In this document: positions 1-6,450 of the stretch, piece by piece
Layout of the letters: each line of letters starts with the position of its first letter
Position numbering within the stretch: position 1 is the stretch's first letter
Assembly: GCA_937880545.1 (NCBI GenBank)
Contig: CALFKA010000004.1
Coordinates: 1 to 11,913 of the forward strand
Length of the DNA stretch: 11,913 bases
Reading direction: 5' to 3'
From: an uncultured Clostridia bacterium
GTDB lineage: Bacteria > Bacillota > Clostridia > Peptostreptococcales > Acidaminobacteraceae
Program-made: the position numbers and the translations under genes
The notes under the pieces: model-generated
Databases searched by the model: none
Told to the model about the DNA's origin: nothing
The model's input: the letters and a program-made list of their open reading frames with translations, nothing else

Positions 1-680
1 TCATTGAGTTCAGGTATCGACCATTCACTCGATCCGGAGTTGACATCGATCACGAGCCCAACCTGGGTCGGTTCAATATGATAGGTCATATCCCCATCAA
101 AAACGGTCTTTTGACATAGTCGCAGGATTTCCTCTTCATAGGTAAGAATAAAGAGCGTGTCATCCGTCTCCTGCGGAAGGGGAGGTTGATAGACAAGATG
201 CGCCCGGCGCTGCGTGCGTTCAAGAGAGGTTACTTCCTCATAAATTTGACGCAGAGAAGCGATCTCTTCACGAATCTCCTCCTCAGAGGCTGTCTCTGCC
301 TCTTTGCGGTAATAAACATTCTCCTCTTGAAGAGCAAGTAGACGCTCTTTTGTTTTTTCATCGAGGTGTTTGCTGGTAGAACTCTTACGATCGGGACGGA
401 AGATGATATAGTTACCGACAAAGCCAATGCGCCGCGAGAGGAGGTGGGGTCTGCCTCTTCCAGTGGTATGGATCTCAAACAGGTAATGTTTGCCGATCAG
501 GACCTGATCACTGCTTTGGTAGAGCCCGGTGACCCCTTCGCCCAGGTCGACAAAGTAGCCTTTGAGAGGAGCGTGGAATGATTCTACCCTCCCAAGAAAG
601 ACCATGCCCTTCTCCACCGTCTCTTTTTCAAAATAGACAGCGCTTCGCAGTTCATCCCCTTCATATATCATCCGACGCAA
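1..680 (-). CDS. Ribonuclease E/G family protein, 3' end cut by window edge
   Basis: Single-strand endoribonuclease family (RNase E/G), expected to act in the cytoplasm on rRNA precursors and mRNA. About 226 codons are visible without a stop. Residues 1-15 resemble the family N-terminus (RRM, then ELR). An S1-like stretch follows at about 28-55 (GRVESF, GYFVDLGEG). FVGNYIIFRP at 87-96 matches the family block ISLAGxYLVLMP. VIDVNSG at 210-216 carries Asp212, the counterpart of the first catalytic metal-binding Asp (D303 in E. coli RNase E). I chose the TTG start at 680 because GGAG lies 6 bases upstream and the added residues match the family; the ATG at 671 has no such site. The catalytic Asp comes about 90 residues earlier than in E. 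coli RNase E, so the S1/5'-sensor part is abbreviated. The RT pair of the 5' sensor appears as Arg125-Lys126. The gene begins 20 bases after the DUF2344 gene. Family call fairly sure; rng versus rne not decided. Confidence 0.85.
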   Translation of the reverse strand, partial: MRRMIYEGDELRSAVYFEKETVEKGMVFLGRVESFHAPLKGYFVDLGEGVTGLYQSSDQVLIGKHYLFEIHTTGRGRPHLLSRRIGFVGNYIIFRPDRKSSTSKHLDEKTKERLLALQEENVYYRKEAETASEEEIREEIASLRQIYEEVTSLERTQRRAHLVYQPPLPQETDDTLFILTYEEEILRLCQKTVFDGDMTYHIEPTQVGLVIDVNSGSSEWSIPELN

Positions 681-700
681 AAAATGCTCCGTACTGTAAC

Positions 701-1372
701 TCAGTGCTCCCACAGACTTCGTCCCTCCTTATCATAGACTTCCCACCGCGTCACCTGAAAGCGCACATGGGCTTCTCGATCTCCTGTGACTGCCTCCAAA
801 AGTTCGTTCACCCGGATGGACTGTTCACTTCCGGCGAGGAGCTGCACGCGAAGTGCATGCTCTCCCCACTCCATCCGAAGAAGATAGTCTCTAGCGTCAC
901 GCTCGTGGCGCCTTCCTCTTTTATTGATGCGCACAAACGGAAGCGGCTGTTCACTTTTAAGCCTCTCCAGTGCGCTCATATCTCCCTCGATGACATAATC
1001 TACCGAATGGACAAGGCTCATCAGCGATACTTTTACTTCGTCGACTTCTTTGACATCAAGTACCTCAAGCCCGTCAGGAAGTCCTTTTATGCGAAGAAGT
1101 CTGGAAATATCAAAGCCATCTTCTATTTGTACATCCATGTAGCCTGCAAGATCGCAAATACCTACAGCACTCGGCAGCGCAAATGTCATCAAAGGTCTCG
1201 GACTAAATCCGCCACTGAATACGAGCGGTACCTCTTCGCGACGAAAAGCTCTGTCCCAAGCCTTCAGCAGCTCCAGATGCGACAGAAATTTCAGGCGGCC
1301 ATCTTTTCTAAAGCGGATTCTGCACACCAAAACAGATGCCCCCCGTTCTCTGTGAGTTGATGCCGCAGCCAT
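701..1372 (-). CDS. Radical SAM-linked protein, DUF2344 / TIGR03936 family
   Basis: Conserved protein of unknown reaction, encoded next to, or fused to, a TIGR03960-type radical SAM protein in many Bacillota. The recognisable N-terminal signature is CRIRFRKDGRLKFLSHLELL (about residues 17-36), followed by FSGGFSPRPLMTFALPSAVG (about 53-72), both typical of DUF2344. It is 223 residues long from the ATG at 1372, which has GAGGT ending 7 bases upstream. GTG 1327 or TTG 1330 would begin the protein directly at the conserved RIRF block, as most family members do, but with a poorer ribosome site. The gene overlaps the upstream radical SAM gene by 65 bases (20 if GTG is used), which implies translational coupling and a working partnership. 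No signal peptide or membrane segment is visible. Family is confident; start is uncertain. Confidence 0.88.
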   Translation of the reverse strand: MAAASTHRERGASVLVCRIRFRKDGRLKFLSHLELLKAWDRAFRREEVPLVFSGGFSPRPLMTFALPSAVGICDLAGYMDVQIEDGFDISRLLRIKGLPDGLEVLDVKEVDEVKVSLMSLVHSVDYVIEGDMSALERLKSEQPLPFVRINKRGRRHERDARDYLLRMEWGEHALRVQLLAGSEQSIRVNELLEAVTGDREAHVRFQVTRWEVYDKEGRSLWEH

Positions 1373-3128
1373 GGCACAGACCTCGGCAGTCCGGTGTCGT
1401 CTCTTCTTCCAAAGCTTTGAAATACTCTCTCTGAAGATAATTCTTCGTTACGCCCGGATCAATGATCTCCCAGGGCAGAGACTCATCCAGGCTTCTTTCT
1501 CCCAATTCCTTTTCCAGGTCAATATCCCATTTTTTAAAAGCCTGTAGCCATATCTCCCATCGAAAATAATCATTCCAGCCATCAAAGGTAGCGCCAAGAC
1601 GAAACGCTGTCTCGATGACGTCACTGATCTTTCTTGAGCCCCTGGCGAGTACCGCTTCAAGGTTCGAGCTCGTGCCTTCATGATAGCTGTAGCTGAACTG
1701 CTTTGCACGGAGTGCTTTTGAGAGATAATGCTGCCTCTGCTCCACGACATCTCTAGGCGTCATCGCCATCCACTGAAAGGGTGTAAACGGCTTGGGGATC
1801 AAGTAAGAAGTGCTGATATTTAGCTGAAGCCTATCTTTTCCGGTCGTCTCTCGATAGAGCGCTCGCAGGCGTTTGGCTGTTTCTTCTATGCCTTTGACAT
1901 CTTCAAAGGTCTCAGTGGGGAGGCCCAACATGAAGTATAACTTCAGCTTGTTCCAGCCTTCCTCGAAGAGTGCTTTGGCACTGGAAAAGATATCATCTTC
2001 CTCTACATTTTTATTGATAACGTCGCGCATTCTCTGTGTCCCGGCTTCAGGGGCAAAGGTCAGAGAAGAGCGTTTCGCTCCGCTAACAAGGCGCAACACA
2101 TCCAGGCTGAATGAATCCAACCTGAGCGAAGGAAGCGACATACGGATCTTTCTGTCTTTGACACTTTCATGCAGTTCTTCTACGATCTCTCGAATCTCAC
2201 TGTGATCGAGGCTCGACAGACTGGTCAGAGCGACTTCTTCATAGCCTCCCTCATCGAGAAGCCGAAGCGCGCTCTCAAGCACTTGCTCCTTGCTCCTCTC
2301 CCGGACAGGGCGATAGATCATGCCCGCCTGGCAGAAGCGGCAACCTTGTGTACATCCTCGGAAGATTTCCGTAAACGCCCTGTCATGGACGACATCCATA
2401 AAAGGTACAATGTGGCGCAGCGGATGATGGTGGCTTTCTAAGCTCTTTACCAGCGCTTTTTGCACGGGATAAGGCGCTGGATCATAGAGGACTCCGTGAC
2501 CGACAAACTCCCCTTCTTCGTATTTCTCTTCATAGAAGGCGGGGACATAGACCCCTCGAATTTGGCAGGCTTTTCGCAAGAAGTCTGCTTTACTCTCTCT
2601 TCCTTCATATAGTTTTAAGAGTTCGACGATCACTTCCTCTCCATCGCCGACGACGAAGAGATCGATAAACGGCGCGATCGGCTCCGGGTTAAAGGCGCAA
2701 GGTCCTCCCGCTATGATCAGAGGCATCTCCTCTGTACGATGCTGTGAACGCAGAGGAATCCCCGCCATATCTAACATGTTGAGGATATTGGTATAGCTCA
2801 GTTCATACTGGAGAGTAAATCCTATAATGTCCACATTTCTAAGAGGAGTAGACGTCTCAAGCGTAGAGAGTTCCTCTTCTTCATTTCGGATGATTTCTTC
2901 GAGGTCTTTATCCGGGGCGAAGACACGTTCGCAAAAAAACGCCTCATGCGAGTTAATGAGGCTGTACAGAAGATGAAGTCCCAAGTGGCTCATTCCCACT
3001 TCATAGAGGTCGGGGAAGGCAAATGCCATATGGACACGCACATCCTTTCGATCTTTAACAATAGAGCCGACTTCTCCACCAATATAGCGGGCGGGCTTTC
3101 GGACTCTCTTCAGTGTAGAATCTCTCAC
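1308..3128 (-). CDS. B12-binding-type radical SAM protein, TIGR03960 family
   Basis: Radical SAM enzyme of unknown substrate, 606 residues. The N-terminal third resembles a cobalamin-binding-like fold (DLYEVGMSHLG at 40-50, IIAGGPCAFNPEP at 138-150, VVGDGEE at 159-165). The [4Fe-4S]-SAM ligands are in CTQGCRFC: Cys259, Cys263 and Cys266. The C-terminus carries a second cysteine cluster, CRGLCHGCG (Cys581, 585, 588) plus Cys599, a possible auxiliary iron-sulfur or metal site. The start is GTG at 3128: AAAGGAG lies 4 bases upstream and the codon overlaps the stop of the Crp-like gene as GTGA, so translation is probably coupled. The 3' end overlaps the DUF2344 gene. Placement directly ahead of DUF2344 and RNase G matches a recurrent Bacillota arrangement near the ribosomal protein L21 locus. 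A role in RNA or ribosome maturation is inference from neighbours only. Confidence 0.9.
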   Translation of the reverse strand: MRDSTLKRVRKPARYIGGEVGSIVKDRKDVRVHMAFAFPDLYEVGMSHLGLHLLYSLINSHEAFFCERVFAPDKDLEEIIRNEEEELSTLETSTPLRNVDIIGFTLQYELSYTNILNMLDMAGIPLRSQHRTEEMPLIIAGGPCAFNPEPIAPFIDLFVVGDGEEVIVELLKLYEGRESKADFLRKACQIRGVYVPAFYEEKYEEGEFVGHGVLYDPAPYPVQKALVKSLESHHHPLRHIVPFMDVVHDRAFTEIFRGCTQGCRFCQAGMIYRPVRERSKEQVLESALRLLDEGGYEEVALTSLSSLDHSEIREIVEELHESVKDRKIRMSLPSLRLDSFSLDVLRLVSGAKRSSLTFAPEAGTQRMRDVINKNVEEDDIFSSAKALFEEGWNKLKLYFMLGLPTETFEDVKGIEETAKRLRALYRETTGKDRLQLNISTSYLIPKPFTPFQWMAMTPRDVVEQRQHYLSKALRAKQFSYSYHEGTSSNLEAVLARGSRKISDVIETAFRLGATFDGWNDYFRWEIWLQAFKKWDIDLEKELGERSLDESLPWEIIDPGVTKNYLQREYFKALEEETTPDCRGLCHGCGINSQRTGGICFGVQNPL

Positions 3129-3769
3129 TTGTCTCCTTTCAGTGTGACACTATATTTATCATAGACGAGTACGCCTTCGTCCTGAAGGGCGTTGAGCTCG
3201 CGAAACAACGAGGCGTAGTGGACTCCCATTCTTCGCGCCCACTCTTTTTTGGTAAAGGTAAGCTGTATGGTGGAACTCTGATGACGATGCCTTTCCATCT
3301 GCAAAAAGTCGAGAATCTGCTCCCGAAGAAGTGTCCTCGGCGCACGCTCGGCAAAGGTCGACTCACTGCAAAGCCTCAGAAACCCTGTAAGGAATCTCTC
3401 ACTTAGAGAACACAACCTGAGAACCAGAGGTCTCTGCATGTGGAGGACGACCGCCTCTGAACCAGCCGTCACTTCCCAAGGGATATTGTCACGCTCGGCA
3501 AAGAGTAGTTCTGCGCCAAGTAAAGATCCCGCTCTCCAGCGCCGCATGATCTTGATGCCCTTCTCTTTTTGCACAGAGCCCTGGAGACTCCCTTCAAGGA
3601 GCACATCAAAGCAGTCCATGCGTTCAAGAGCCAGGTGCACCAGGTCTCCTTTGTCATACATGCCGATCATGTAGTCCTTGGGAGAGAAGGCACTGAGCAG
3701 AACATCTTCGCGAATTTCCTGGAACAGAGGAATAACCCGTAGCCTGTCAAGATAAAAATCGATGACCAT
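3125..3769 (-). CDS. Crp/Fnr-family transcriptional regulator
   Basis: Predicted DNA-binding regulator of 214 residues. An N-terminal cyclic-nucleotide-binding-like beta barrel spans about 1-120, a dimer helix about 110-145, and a winged helix-turn-helix about 171-205 (KKEWARRMGVHYASLFRELN, then LQDEGVL). The usual cAMP phosphate-binding pattern GExxxxxxR(S/T)A is not seen; the matching stretch reads GAELLFAERDNIPWEV, so the ligand is unknown. There is no cysteine cluster of the Fnr type at the N-terminus. I chose the ATG at 3769 because AAAGGAG ends 5 bases upstream and the protein then begins just before the barrel; an earlier in-frame ATG at 3862 would overlap radC and adds residues unlike the family. 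It follows radC by 59 bases and overlaps the radical SAM gene by 4 bases (GTGA), so it may control the rSAM/DUF2344/RNase operon it heads. Confidence 0.83.
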   Translation of the reverse strand: MVIDFYLDRLRVIPLFQEIREDVLLSAFSPKDYMIGMYDKGDLVHLALERMDCFDVLLEGSLQGSVQKEKGIKIMRRWRAGSLLGAELLFAERDNIPWEVTAGSEAVVLHMQRPLVLRLCSLSERFLTGFLRLCSESTFAERAPRTLLREQILDFLQMERHRHQSSTIQLTFTKKEWARRMGVHYASLFRELNALQDEGVLVYDKYSVTLKGDK

Positions 3770-3786
3770 ACGTTCTCCTTTGTCCC

Positions 3787-3815
3787 AGTATAATGGAAAT
3801 CTGCAGGATTGAAAA
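3787..3815 (-). promoter_or_regulatory. Candidate sigma-A promoter for the crp-like/rSAM/RNase operon
   Basis: Reading the minus strand, TTTTCA (3810-3815) and TATACT (3787-3792) are separated by 17 bases, with 4/6 and 5/6 matches to the vegetative consensus. It lies in the gap between radC and the Crp-like gene and would start transcription near 3780, at the upstream edge of the Shine-Dalgarno sequence of the ATG at 3769, leaving a very short leader. The -35 element is weak, so this is suggestive only. Confidence 0.4.
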
Positions 3816-3828
3816 GAGAGCGAGTCTT

Positions 3829-4506
3829 TCAAAGAAGGCCTCTGTCTCGAAAACTCAGACATTGTTCATCTGTGATGATGAGATGGTCAAGAAGCGGAAT
3901 TCCCAGAAGTTCTCCGACCTCTGAGATTCGTCTCGTCACTGCCAGGTCATCCCCGGAAGGCTCTAAGGTTCCACTCGGATGATTATGAGCGACGATGATA
4001 CTGGCAGCCTGATGATGCACAGCACTTGTAAATACCTCTCGGGGATGCACGATCGACTGATTGATGGTCCCCATGGAAATGATCTCCTCATGGATAAGAG
4101 CACCTGCTGTGTTAAGGCATAGGACGACAAACACCTCTCTGGACAGATGGCCGATTTTCGGGCGCAGATAAGTGTAGACAGCCTGTGCAGACTTGATCAT
4201 CTCGGGCCGAGGGACCTGTTCGCGTTCAAGCCGCCTCGCAAACTCCACCGCTGCAAGTATGACAGCGCTTTTTGCAGGCCCGATGCCCGGAAGACTCATC
4301 AACTCACTCGAGCTGATTCTTCTCAGCTGCCGCAGGCCACTCGGGCAGAGTCCCAATATACGCTGCGCAAGAAACAGTACGGACTCCCCTCTGGAGCCAC
4401 TTCCCAAGAGAAGTGCAATGAGTTCTGTATTACTCAGTGCTCCGGGGCCTTCACTCAGAATCTTTTCTCTTGGCCAATCACTCGGCGGCATATCTTTTAG
4501 AATCAT
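3829..4506 (-). CDS. radC: RadC family protein (JAB/MPN+ domain)
   Basis: RadC-type protein of 225 residues, the usual family size. An N-terminal helix-hairpin-helix DNA-binding motif lies at about 68-92 (SLPGIGPAKSAVILAAVEFA). The C-terminal JAB domain has the metal-binding signature HNHPSG with His174 and His176, followed by Ser184 and Asp187. The biochemical function of RadC is unsettled despite its name; an old link to DNA repair was withdrawn. An in-frame GTG at 4515 gives three more residues but falls inside the ribosome binding site; the ATG at 4506 has GGGAGG ending 8 bases upstream and is the better start. That ribosome site is buried in a long predicted hairpin, so translation may be restrained. 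radC follows maf, as in many Bacillota, but is not followed by mreB. Confidence 0.95.
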   Translation of the reverse strand: MILKDMPPSDWPREKILSEGPGALSNTELIALLLGSGSRGESVLFLAQRILGLCPSGLRQLRRISSSELMSLPGIGPAKSAVILAAVEFARRLEREQVPRPEMIKSAQAVYTYLRPKIGHLSREVFVVLCLNTAGALIHEEIISMGTINQSIVHPREVFTSAVHHQAASIIVAHNHPSGTLEPSGDDLAVTRRISEVGELLGIPLLDHLIITDEQCLSFRDRGLL

Positions 4507-4568
4507 AAAAAGCACCTCCCGTTCTCACCCTAGCACGTGCTGTGCAGGGCAAGAATGAAAGGTGCCTT
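4507..4568 (-). terminator. Long hairpin plus U5 between maf and radC, covering the radC ribosome site
   Basis: On the transcribed minus strand the arm 4542-4568 pairs with 4509-4536. Bases 4557-4565 pair with 4512-4520 (9 pairs), 4550-4555 with 4522-4527 (6), 4546-4549 with 4528-4531 (4) and 4542-4545 with 4533-4536 (4), with a 5-base loop at 4537-4541. There is one A/C mismatch (4556/4521) and one bulged U (4532). Three outer pairs reach into the U run 4507-4511. Five of the 26 pairs are G-U in the minus-strand RNA and would be A/C mismatches in plus-strand RNA, which supports a minus-strand RNA structure. The shape fits an intrinsic terminator for valS-folC-maf. However, GGGAGG (4515-4520), the radC ribosome site, is in the 3' arm, and the U run touches the radC ATG. 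It could therefore act as a terminator, a translational lid, or both. Confidence 0.75.
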
Positions 4569-4576
4569 ACTGTCCA

Positions 4577-5179
4577 CTATGGAACGCAGATGCCAAACTC
4601 TCTCAAAATTCTATAGAGCGTGCGCATCGGCAGGCCTACCACGTTATTATAGTCTCCTTCGATGCCACGGATGAACAGTCCTGTGAGCCCTTGAATCGCA
4701 TAGGCTCCGGCTTTCCCTTCATACTCACCGCTATCGAGAAGATAATTCACATCCTCGGGTGAAAGTTCATCGAAATAAACATCCGTTCTTTCTACTGCAT
4801 AAAGACTGCGCTGATCCTTCGTGTCAATCACCCAGAGCCCGCTGATCACCGTGTGTTTTCTGCCGCTCAGTTCCTGTAGCATCTGCTGTGCATCGGCTCT
4901 GTCTTGCGGCTTGCCTAAAACGTGGTTTGTCCAAACACAGGTATCACAGCCGATGACGATGGAGTCGGGGTGACGCTGTGCCACCTCTTCTGCTTTTTCT
5001 CGTGCCAATGCAAGAACCGAAACGTCGGGATCGACTCCCGGCGCTATCGGCTTTTCAGGTTTTTTTGGTGGATCGATGACAAATTCCGAGAAGACACCTG
5101 ACAGGATGTCTTTTCTCCTCGGAGACGAACTTGCCAGGACAAGTCTTCTTTGGCTGTCGATGCGGGGGGAAGCCATCAT
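4577..5179 (-). CDS. maf: Maf family nucleotide pyrophosphatase
   Basis: Maf-family house-cleaning nucleoside triphosphate pyrophosphatase that hydrolyses non-canonical or surplus nucleotides to monophosphates in the cytoplasm; overproduction of the B. subtilis protein interferes with septum formation. 200 residues, normal length. Signatures in order: LVLASSSPRRKDIL at 13-26 (phosphate-binding SSPRR), IGCDTCV at 76-82 with the catalytic-type Asp79, GKPQDRADAQQMLQELSGR at about 89-107, and YAIQGLTGLFIRGIEGDYNN near 162-181. The start ATG at 5179 overlaps the folC stop codon (ATGA); a second ATG at 5176 is equally possible and differs by one residue. Tight coupling places it as the third gene of the T-box-controlled valS operon. 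The exact nucleotide preference (dTTP/UTP versus m7GTP type) is not decided. Confidence 0.95.
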   Translation of the reverse strand: MMASPRIDSQRRLVLASSSPRRKDILSGVFSEFVIDPPKKPEKPIAPGVDPDVSVLALAREKAEEVAQRHPDSIVIGCDTCVWTNHVLGKPQDRADAQQMLQELSGRKHTVISGLWVIDTKDQRSLYAVERTDVYFDELSPEDVNYLLDSGEYEGKAGAYAIQGLTGLFIRGIEGDYNNVVGLPMRTLYRILREFGICVP

Positions 5180-6450
5180 ATATTTCCGTGGCTTGGATAG
5201 AAGAGATTCCTCACTTCTCCGATCAGGTAGAAACTGCCGGTAGCGAGGACGATGTCATCCCCCTCTGCCATACTCATCGCTTTCTCCACTGCCTTTTTAA
5301 TGTCTTTTTCTACTATCACTTCTTTGCCCCGCGCTCGGACCATCTCTGCCATCTCCTCTGCCTCCACAGCCCGGTCACCTACCGGACGAGTGACAATGAC
5401 ATGATCAAAGACGGGAAGGAGAATATCGAGCACTCCGGCGACATCTTTTTCCGCGAGCATGCCGAGAACGGCGATGGCGTGTCTTCCGGCCAGCATATCT
5501 TTGAGTGCAAGAGCGGCGGCGGGATTGTGTGCGCCGTCGATGTAGACAGGTGGAGAGTCGTTGAGCTTTTCTAAGCGTCCCGGCCATTTGACGTTTTTAA
5601 AACCCCTTCTGATCTCTTCCTCATCAATATCAATGCGGTTGTTCTTGCGCATCGTCTCCATCGCTTCAATCGCGAGGATGGCATTGCTGAGCTGATGGGT
5701 ACCGGGAAGCGCAAAGGCATATTCCTGTCCTTTGTAGCGCAGTTTGATACCCTCCAAGGTGTTTTCCAGGAGTTCTCCTCCGTCTGCGACGATCACGGGG
5801 GCGCGGTGTTCCTCTGCGACTTCCCGAATCACACGCATAGCGCCTTCCGGCTGGGGCGCCGTGACAACAGGGACATTCTTTTTAATGATGCCTGCTTTCT
5901 CAAAAGCGATCTCTTCAATCGTGTTGCCGAGATACTCTGTATGTTCGATGCTCAGTGGGGTGATGATCGTGATGATGGGGTGATCTACTGCGTTGGTTGC
6001 ATCGAGTCTCCCGCCAAGCCCCACTTCCATCACCGCATATTCAAGCCCCTGTACGTCGAAGAATAGATAGGCAAGTGCTGTGAGAATTTCAAACTCAGTG
6101 GGATGATCATTCCCCTTGGCTACAATCGTTTCCGTTGCCTCTTTGACGCGTGTCATCATGGCGCAAAAGTCACTCTCCCGGATCATCTTTCCGTTGTAGC
6201 GGAAGCGTTCCAGGTAGCTATACAGATGGGGCGATGAGAAGAAGCCGACACTGTAGCCCGCCTCCATAATCATGTGATACAGGCTGGCACAGACGGAACC
6301 TTTTCCGTTCGTACCGGCCACGTGGATTACCTTTAGACGGCGATCAGGTTCTCCCAGCTCTTTGAGAAGAGCTTTGATGTTTTCCAGTCGGAATTTCCTT
6401 CCTAACTGATGGCTGGCGCCCAAAAAATCGATCACTTCGTTGATTTTCAT
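5176..6450 (-). CDS. folC: Folylpolyglutamate synthase / dihydrofolate synthase
   Basis: ATP-dependent ligase of the Mur ligase superfamily that adds glutamate to dihydropteroate and/or tetrahydrofolates, completing and retaining folates in the cytoplasm. 424 residues, normal length. The P-loop HVAGTNGKGS is at 43-52, followed by FFSSPHLYSYLERFRYNG in the folate-binding loop, EVGLGGRLDATNAVDHP (Mur-ligase centre), EKAGIIKKNVPVVT, and WPGRLEKL plus YIDGAHNPAAA at the start of the C-terminal glutamate ligase domain. The ATG at 6450 overlaps the valS stop (ATGA) with AGGAAG upstream, so translation is coupled to valS. A valS-folC pair is also found in B. subtilis. Expression should therefore rise under valine-tRNA starvation. 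Whether it has both DHFS and FPGS activities cannot be told from the sequence. Confidence 0.96.
   Translation of the reverse strand: MKINEVIDFLGASHQLGRKFRLENIKALLKELGEPDRRLKVIHVAGTNGKGSVCASLYHMIMEAGYSVGFFSSPHLYSYLERFRYNGKMIRESDFCAMMTRVKEATETIVAKGNDHPTEFEILTALAYLFFDVQGLEYAVMEVGLGGRLDATNAVDHPIITIITPLSIEHTEYLGNTIEEIAFEKAGIIKKNVPVVTAPQPEGAMRVIREVAEEHRAPVIVADGGELLENTLEGIKLRYKGQEYAFALPGTHQLSNAILAIEAMETMRKNNRIDIDEEEIRRGFKNVKWPGRLEKLNDSPPVYIDGAHNPAAALALKDMLAGRHAIAVLGMLAEKDVAGVLDILLPVFDHVIVTRPVGDRAVEAEEMAEMVRARGKEVIVEKDIKKAVEKAMSMAEGDDIVLATGSFYLIGEVRNLFYPSHGNI

Noticed and set aside
230..478. 82-residue minus-strand open frame
   Set aside because: It is an alternative frame inside the RNase E/G gene, whose own frame is open across the whole stretch and carries the IDVNSG motif.
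578..1360. 260-residue plus-strand open frame
   Set aside because: It lies opposite the RNase E/G start and the DUF2344 gene, which have clear family motifs; its translation is low in complexity and unlike any family I know.
3770..3862. N-terminal extension of the Crp-like protein to the ATG at 3862
   Set aside because: It overlaps radC, covers a likely promoter, and lacks the good ribosome site that precedes the ATG at 3769.
4507..4515. GTG start for radC at 4515
   Set aside because: The GTG overlaps the Shine-Dalgarno GGGAGG itself; the ATG at 4506 is at normal spacing.
4532..4541. Ten-base perfect palindrome AGCACGTGCT as an operator
   Set aside because: It falls at the tip of the long maf-radC hairpin and is mostly explained by that structure.
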